The notes beneath the pieces were generated by a model, which was not told the origin of the DNA, did no database searches, and saw only the letters and a list, made by a program, of their open reading frames with translations. The position numbers and the translations under genes were made by a program. A stretch of 64,000 nt of DNA from Methylocella sp. (GTDB taxonomy: Bacteria; Pseudomonadota; Alphaproteobacteria; Rhizobiales; Beijerinckiaceae), in assembly GCA_037200525.1 (NCBI GenBank), contig JBBCGG010000001.1:2336501-2400500 (forward strand). Direction: 5' to 3'. Shown one piece after another: positions 60,301 to 64,000 of the stretch (position 1 is its first letter; each line of letters begins with the position of its first letter).

Positions 60301-61683
60301 GATCACGCTTTCGAGCTGGGCGTCGGACAACATGCCGTCCGCGACGACATTGGCGGGCAGGTGCGGCCGATAGCTTGGCTTGGGCGGCGCCACCGACGCC
60401 ATCGCCGCCGATTGCACCAGCTTGGTGGGGTGAGCCAGAGAGCCGGGAATACGGATCGACTGCAATCCGTATCCTTCATAGAGCGCCTCGGTGATGTGAC
60501 CGCCCTCGACCGGCGTCCAGTCGATGGTCTCATAAGTCAGCTCAACCGCCTCCGGCTCGGGCGTCGCGGCCGGGACGGAGGCAGGGCGTGGCGCAACGCG
60601 CGGCGGTCGTGCGGCGGCGGGACGAACCGTGGCCCGCGTGACGATCGGCGTGGCGAGCGGGAGCCTTGGCGGAACGGAATTCGCGATCCAGCCAAGCAAG
60701 GTTGCGGCATCGGGGGCGCAACTGTGCAAAGCCGGAAACGCCGTGGGATCGGGCGCGGGCAGACGGTCGATCACGGTCAGGCGCGTGTCGATGGTCGTGC
60801 CATGCTTGGCATAGACCGAACCATCGATGGCGGCCGAGAACACGATGCGCCCGCGCTCCTGCAGCCGGATGAAGGCATCGGTCCACATCGGATTGTCGGG
60901 CGCGCAGTTCGCGCCGGTGATCGCGACGAGTCGGCCACCCTCGGCAAGACGCGCGAGCGCCGAGCCGACATGGCGCAGGGCGGCGTCGGCCATGCGGCGA
61001 TCGACATTCGCGAGCGCGGAGAACGGCGGGTTCATGAGCACCACGCTCGGAACGACGCCGGCGTCGAGGTGATCATGGATGTGCGCGGCGTCAAAGCGGG
61101 TGACGGCGATACCGGGGAACAGATGACCCAGCAGCCCAGCGCGAGTCTCGGCCAGCTCATTGAGAACGAGCGACCCGCCCGCGAGTTCGGCGAGGATGGC
61201 GAGCAGGCCGGTGCCGGCCGAAGGCTCCAGCACGAGATCGACGGGCGTGATCGCGGCGGCGGCGCTGGCCGCCAGGCCGAGAGCGATCGGCGTCGAGAAC
61301 TGCTGAAGCGCCTGGCTTTCCTCGGAGCGGCGCGTGTGGGTGGGAAGAAGGCCCGCGATCTTGGCCAGCATCGGCAGCATGGCGGCGGAAGAGGCTGCCC
61401 GCGCGAGCATGGCGGGGCCGAACTTGCGCAAGAACAGGATCGTCGCCGCTTCGCAGGCATCGTAGGCGGTCTTCCAGTCCCAGGCGCCATCGGCGTCGGA
61501 ACCGCCGAAGGCGGAGACCATTGATCCCCGGAGCGTCGGTGCATCGACACGCTGGCCGCGTTCGAGATGGGGAAGGATGATCCGCGCGGCATGAGCCAGC
61601 GCGTCGACGGTCCTCGGAGCGGGCGGCGCGACCGGGAGCGGCGCGGCGGCAAAAGCGGCCGCGGAAGCGGGATTCGTCGTCAT
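57337..61683 (-). CDS. Strawberry-notch-type helicase with methyltransferase-like N-terminus
   Basis: A 1448-residue protein. An N-terminal Rossmann part has LEPSAGTGLLAILAEL (motif I-like) and NPPF at about residue 217, as in N6-adenine methyltransferases. The helicase core follows: GDGTGAGKGRQVAGI (Walker A, about 505) and IIFDESHAMQ (DEAH-like, about 611), then a strawberry-notch C-terminal domain (GLGRTNRTNQAQPPLF, FLSTIARRLDTLGA). Such proteins are conserved at the accessory end of alphaproteobacterial ICEs; they may process or protect DNA on entry. The ATG at 61683 follows CGAGGTTCCCTTC; an upstream frame extension was rejected. Confidence 0.9.
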   Translation of the reverse strand: MTTNPASAAAFAAAPLPVAPPAPRTVDALAHAARIILPHLERGQRVDAPTLRGSMVSAFGGSDADGAWDWKTAYDACEAATILFLRKFGPAMLARAASSAAMLPMLAKIAGLLPTHTRRSEESQALQQFSTPIALGLAASAAAAITPVDLVLEPSAGTGLLAILAELAGGSLVLNELAETRAGLLGHLFPGIAVTRFDAAHIHDHLDAGVVPSVVLMNPPFSALANVDRRMADAALRHVGSALARLAEGGRLVAITGANCAPDNPMWTDAFIRLQERGRIVFSAAIDGSVYAKHGTTIDTRLTVIDRLPAPDPTAFPALHSCAPDAATLLGWIANSVPPRLPLATPIVTRATVRPAAARPPRVAPRPASVPAATPEPEAVELTYETIDWTPVEGGHITEALYEGYGLQSIRIPGSLAHPTKLVQSAAMASVAPPKPSYRPHLPANVVADGMLSDAQLESVINAGEAHCGHLAGSWTVDETFDIVSAAPDDAENAVRFRRGWFLGDGTGAGKGRQVAGILLDNWLKGRRRAVWVSKSDKLIEDAQRDWSALGQERLLVTPLSRFRQGTPIRLEQGVLFTTYATLRTDARDEKVSRVRQIVEWLGSDFDGVIIFDESHAMQNAAGGKGERGDQAASQQGRAGLRLQHALPNARVVYVSATGATTVHNLAYAQRLGLWGGEDFPFATRAEFVEAIEAGGVAAMEVLARDMKALGLYAARSLSYEGVEYELVEHRLTDEQIRIYDAYAGAFGVIHNNLDAALEATNVTGETGTLNAQAKSAARSAFESAKQRFFNHLITAMKTPSLIAAVERDLTAGHAAVIQIVSTGEALMERRLAEIPTEEWGDVQVDITPREYVLDYLAHSFPTQLYEPFTDSEGNLSSRPVYRDGQPVQCREAVARRDRLIEKLASLPPVHGALDQIVQRFGTELVAEVTGRSRRIIRRCGSDGVDRLAVENRAGSANLAETQAFMDDAKRILVFSDAGGTGRSYHAELSAKNRRLRVHYLLEAGWKADAAIQGLGRTNRTNQAQPPLFRPIATNVKAEKRFLSTIARRLDTLGAITKGQRQTGGQGLFRPEDNLESHYARDALRQLYVLLVMGKVEGCSLGAFEDATGLKLTDSNGIRDELPPITTFLNRLLALTIDLQNILFTAFEQLLTARIEGAIASGIYDVGLETLTAESFVVTGRQTIYTHPGTSAETRLLTITQRERNRPVTLDEALGRLSDPRALLLINSQSGRAAVQVPAPSLMLDDGEVERRVRLIRPMEHPAMPLAMMPQTHWREADREIFAGAWAAELAEVPEFTDSAIHIVAGLLLPIWKRLPNESTRVYRLQTDAGERIVGRKVSSAWVASALETGPSNLSADDAFTALMDGRTILDLAEGLQLRRVRVMGVGRIELTGFTDAMRDRLRAYGLFHEIISWKLRMFVPTDAAGPAILAKVLERYPLARVAERAAA

Positions 61684-61795
61684 GAAGGGAACCTCGAGAG
61701 AGCCGGAACGGGTCGAGCCGAGGGGCGCTCTCTCTCGATCCCAACGGCTCAAACCCGTCCCGGCAATCCTCTCCCTCTCTGGACGCTCAAGAAGA

Positions 61796-61826
61796 AAAGG
61801 GTCCGGCGCTGAGCGCCGGACCCTTT
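61796..61826. terminator. Strong bidirectional terminator hairpin
   Basis: A perfect 14-bp stem, AAAGGGTCCGGCGC (61796-61809) and GCGCCGGACCCTTT (61813-61826), with a 3-base loop. On the - strand it ends in TTTTCTT, so it should terminate the transcript of the DUF6927-like gene (ending 61853) before the strawberry-notch gene. Confidence 0.85.
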
Positions 61827-61852
61827 GATGCCGCCCGGAAGAAAACGCCTGC

Positions 61853-62449
61853 TCACCTTGGGGGATCGACGAGCCGGTAGGACCGGCTCTTGATGTTGGG
61901 AATCCGGTAGAGGCTACTCGAGCCGGGCGCACGAAAGAACACGGTGCGATGGCTGCGCGGGTTGGCGATGACCTCCAGCCGCTGGAAGCTTCGGCCATCG
62001 GCGAAGGAGAGCGGTTCGTCGAAGACAATCACCTGGCCCACGCGCGGGCTCGGCCGGGCGGACTTGGCGCGACGGGCGGCAGCGTTTTCGCGGCAGCGAG
62101 CGCGCCATTGCAGCGCATGTTGAGCGTCGGTCGCCGTCAGGAGATCGAGGATCGGAGCGGGGCAATCGCACTCATACGGCCCCATCGATTCTTCCATGTC
62201 CTTGTAGCCGAAGATGTAGCCCTCGCGGTCGCGCGGATTATATCGAACGAGGCAGATGGCGGCCCAGACCTCGCGCACACCGGTGGCGATGCGGACCTGT
62301 TCCACGGCGGCGTAGTAGACGCGCATGCCGACCAGCGCCGAGCGCAGCACTTTCGATTTCGCGTCAGGACGCTCGAAGGTGAATTGGGCGTCGAGATATT
62401 GGCGCGGGCCGGAATGGCCCTTGAGGGATGTCATGTAGAGCCAGCCCAT
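61853..62449 (-). CDS. DUF6927-like protein
   Basis: A 198-residue protein (MGWLYMTSLKGHSGPRQYLD start; VWAAICLVRYNPRDREGYIF; ECDCPAPILDLL; VFFRAPGSSSLYRIPNI). It appears to be a member of a small ICE/plasmid accessory family, remembered as DUF6927; function unknown. A terminator follows its stop, so it is transcribed apart from the helicase gene. Confidence 0.75.
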   Translation of the reverse strand: MGWLYMTSLKGHSGPRQYLDAQFTFERPDAKSKVLRSALVGMRVYYAAVEQVRIATGVREVWAAICLVRYNPRDREGYIFGYKDMEESMGPYECDCPAPILDLLTATDAQHALQWRARCRENAAARRAKSARPSPRVGQVIVFDEPLSFADGRSFQRLEVIANPRSHRTVFFRAPGSSSLYRIPNIKSRSYRLVDPPR

Positions 62450-62527
62450 GGCCGCCTCCTTTCGATGGGGGATGAGGACGGCGCGGGGGGGGCGCGACGC
62501 CGGGTGGGATTGGAAGATCCTGATTGA

Positions 62528-63220
62528 TCAGCCGACCGGAGCGAGCCGTTGTTCGGCGTCGCGGATCGCCGCGAGCGCGGCGCGAAACTCGGCGGCGCCT
62601 TGCTCCTCTGACAGGTCGCTGCACTCGACGACGGCGAGACAGGCGGCGTGGATGTCGGCATCATTGACCGCGTCGGCCGCAAGACGGGTGAGCGTGGGAT
62701 CGGCCTCGATTGCTTGGTTGATCTGTTGCCTGACGGCGTCTTCCCGCATGCGGAGCAGAACATGCACGCCGTCATCAGCGGCATCTCCCTCCTTCTCCGC
62801 GAGGAAGTCCTCCAGAATGTCATTGGTGGATTTGCCGACAATCGCGTCCGCCGTGATCAGGACCGCCATGCCGCCGAAGCCGTCGGGCCGCATCTTCGAG
62901 CAGGTGAAAGACGTAACCGTGGTGACGTAGCGGAGCGTGGATGAGCGCCGGACGATGTCCTGGAAGATGAACTCCCAGGACGTGCCGCTGAAATCGATCT
63001 CGATCTCCGTGTCGTCGGTGGATGCGACCGCCACGCGCTCGGCGATGTACGTGGTCGCCGTGCTGTCGATTCCCGCGGATGCATCGAACGCCGCACGAAG
63101 TTCGTCGATCGAAAGCCCAATAGCGTCGCTCGGACCGAGAGAGGTGCGGAAGTACACCGCCTCGCCATCCGGCTCGGCATCGAAGATGAGGCTGAGCACG
63201 AGACGTTCGAGCGGCGTCAT
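62528..63220 (-). CDS. Unknown ICE accessory protein
   Basis: A 230-residue protein without a domain I recognise (MTPLERLVLSLIFDAEPDGE; then GTSWEFIFQDIVRRSSTLRY; acidic overall). The frame upstream of 63220 (FWRPDIADYFSPTVIQQ) also looks coding but lacks a start codon before the hairpin at 63297-63318, so the N-terminus may be longer with an unusual start, or the gene may be truncated. Genes of this size at this spot are common in related elements. Confidence 0.6.
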   Translation of the reverse strand: MTPLERLVLSLIFDAEPDGEAVYFRTSLGPSDAIGLSIDELRAAFDASAGIDSTATTYIAERVAVASTDDTEIEIDFSGTSWEFIFQDIVRRSSTLRYVTTVTSFTCSKMRPDGFGGMAVLITADAIVGKSTNDILEDFLAEKEGDAADDGVHVLLRMREDAVRQQINQAIEADPTLTRLAADAVNDADIHAACLAVVECSDLSEEQGAAEFRAALAAIRDAEQRLAPVG

Positions 63221-63296
63221 GTCGGCGATCGGGATCGGTTGCTGAATGACGGTGGGTGAGAAGTAGTCGGCTATGTCGGGTCTCCAGAAATGCGAA

Positions 63297-63318
63297 AGCC
63301 CGGCGCGATGGCCGGGCT
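63297..63318 (-). terminator. Hairpin AGCCCGGC/GCCGGGCT
   Basis: An 8-bp perfect stem (63297-63304 and 63311-63318) with a 6-base loop. On the - strand it is followed by TTTCGCATTTC, a weak U-rich tail, and it lies just after the DUF6915-like gene, so it may end that transcript. Confidence 0.5.
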
Positions 63319-63347
63319 CTTCGCTGGGTTGACAGTGAGAAGGATGA

Positions 63348-63710
63348 TCAGCCGGCGGCGGCGAAGGGATCGACGTCGCGATGGATCGGCTGGGCCCGGC
63401 CCATCCAGGGCTCGGGGCGGATGCAGCGCACCCAATCCGCGAAGCTCGGGATGAAGCCGAGGTCCTCGCGCACATGCTGCTCGCCGATCAGCCGGACCGG
63501 CACCACGCGGCCGGTCGAGATCATGATCGTCGGGCCGAAGAAGCGCTCCAGCATGAAGATGCCTTCGGCATGATGGCGCAGCGCGCGGTGCCGAAAATCA
63601 GCGGTGATGACTTTCGACTCGTCGAACCATTGATGCAGCGGCAGATAGTCCTCGGTGGCGCCGCCCCATTTCTTCACCGAGGAAAGCGCGTGATGATAGC
63701 AATGTCCCAT
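63348..63710 (-). CDS. DUF6915-like protein
   Basis: A 120-residue protein (MGHCYHHALSSVKKWGGATE; HRALRHHAEGIFMLERFFGP; EQHVREDLGFIPSFADWVRC). The His-rich N-terminus and the repeated HH pairs suggest possible metal binding. I recall this family as DUF6915, an ICE accessory of unknown function. The ATG at 63710 follows GGAGGCGACG. It ends just before a hairpin. Confidence 0.75.
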   Translation of the reverse strand: MGHCYHHALSSVKKWGGATEDYLPLHQWFDESKVITADFRHRALRHHAEGIFMLERFFGPTIMISTGRVVPVRLIGEQHVREDLGFIPSFADWVRCIRPEPWMGRAQPIHRDVDPFAAAG

Positions 63711-63720
63711 CGTCGCCTCC

Positions 63721-64000
63721 TCAGAATACATGCTGGGAATAGTCGGACTCCATGTGCCGCTCATTGTAATCGAGCGTGATGGTCCGTTCGGCGACGTCGA
63801 AGATGAAGTCGCCATAGGCGCCGTCGCTGTTTTCCCAGCCGTCGTGGGTTTCCTCGAGAAAATCGTAGGCCAGTCGCTCGATTGCATCGCGGATGGACAT
63901 CACCGTCCGTTCGGGCTCGGCGTGGCCCCAGGCGGCGGCCGCGATCTCGACATTGCCGGGCGGCAGGGCGACGACCTCGTCACCGGCCTTGGCTTCAATG
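63721..64000 (-). CDS. DUF6878-like protein, 5' end outside the window
   Basis: The reading frame stays open to the right edge of the window, so the start is missing. Visible are about 92 residues: GDEVVALPPGNVEIAAAAWG, then MSIRDAIERLAYDFLEETHD, GAYGDFIFDVAERTITLDYN and the terminal ESDYSQHVF. This C-terminus matches a small ICE family remembered as DUF6878; function unknown. It ends 10 bp before the DUF6915-like gene. Confidence 0.7.
   Translation of the reverse strand, partial: IEAKAGDEVVALPPGNVEIAAAAWGHAEPERTVMSIRDAIERLAYDFLEETHDGWENSDGAYGDFIFDVAERTITLDYNERHMESDYSQHVF

Noticed and set aside
59965-61524. + strand frame of 519 codons
   Set aside because: Antisense to the strawberry-notch gene, which has all helicase motifs.
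1-64000. CRISPR array, tRNA, rRNA or insertion sequence
   Set aside because: No regularly spaced repeats of CRISPR size, no tRNA-like cloverleaf near guaA or elsewhere that I could see, and no transposase gene.
3733-64000. Second attachment site (attR)
   Set aside because: No second copy of the guaA tail core GAGTGGGAATGA was seen; the element most likely ends beyond 64000.

Overview
The window is high-GC alphaproteobacterial DNA. The gene style and the conjugation genes fit Hyphomicrobiales; genus cannot be fixed from sequence alone. About 3.4 kb of chromosome sits at the left: the end of a GlcG/HbpS-like gene, a serine beta-lactamase-fold hydrolase, and guaA. From the 3' end of guaA onward almost everything belongs to one integrative and conjugative element (ICE). 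Its tyrosine recombinase starts about 320 bp after guaA, and its far end lies beyond the window.

Layout of the element: (1) integrase, an AlpA-like regulator and two sets of short repeats that look like recombinase or regulator sites (3.4-5.4 kb); (2) a BREX operon on the + strand (5.8-21.3 kb): small HTH gene, brxE, brxA, brxB, brxC, a pglX split into two coupled genes, a RelA/SpoT-type nucleotide synthetase gene, pglZ and brxL; (3) a LysR regulator converging on the trb mating-channel operon trbB-C-D-E-J-K-L-F-G-I plus a DUF2274 gene (- strand, 22.4-31.9 kb); (4) a + strand two-gene cassette of unknown function with a phospholipase-D-like motif (32.1-35.8 kb), which separates trbB from copG-traG; (5) the traG coupling protein; (6) a 1361-residue STAND NTPase with a Cap4-like nuclease N-terminus, resembling Avs antiviral proteins (38.5-42.6 kb); (7) relaxase, transglycosylase, TraF peptidase, DUF2840, small RHH protein, ParA and RepA (42.6-48.4 kb), with a probable replication origin (three iterons and DnaA boxes) inside the 3' coding part of repA; (8) small regulators DUF2285/DUF6499, an XRE protein and DUF736 (48.4-50.9 kb); (9) a + strand pair made of an HNH-like protein and a PD-(D/E)XK-like protein (52.7-54.7 kb); (10) DUF2493, a toprim protein, a large strawberry-notch helicase and small DUF genes at the right end.

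The element therefore reads as a self-transmissible, possibly replicating ICE that carries four separate + strand cargo blocks, each placed at a junction between conserved - strand modules. All four look like or could be phage or plasmid defence. The most unusual block is the BREX operon: an alarmone-synthetase-like gene is translationally coupled between pglX and pglZ, pglX is divided by an ATGA overlap, and brxE (known from type 6) occurs together with brxL (known from type 1). I saw no tRNA, rRNA, CRISPR array or insertion sequence.
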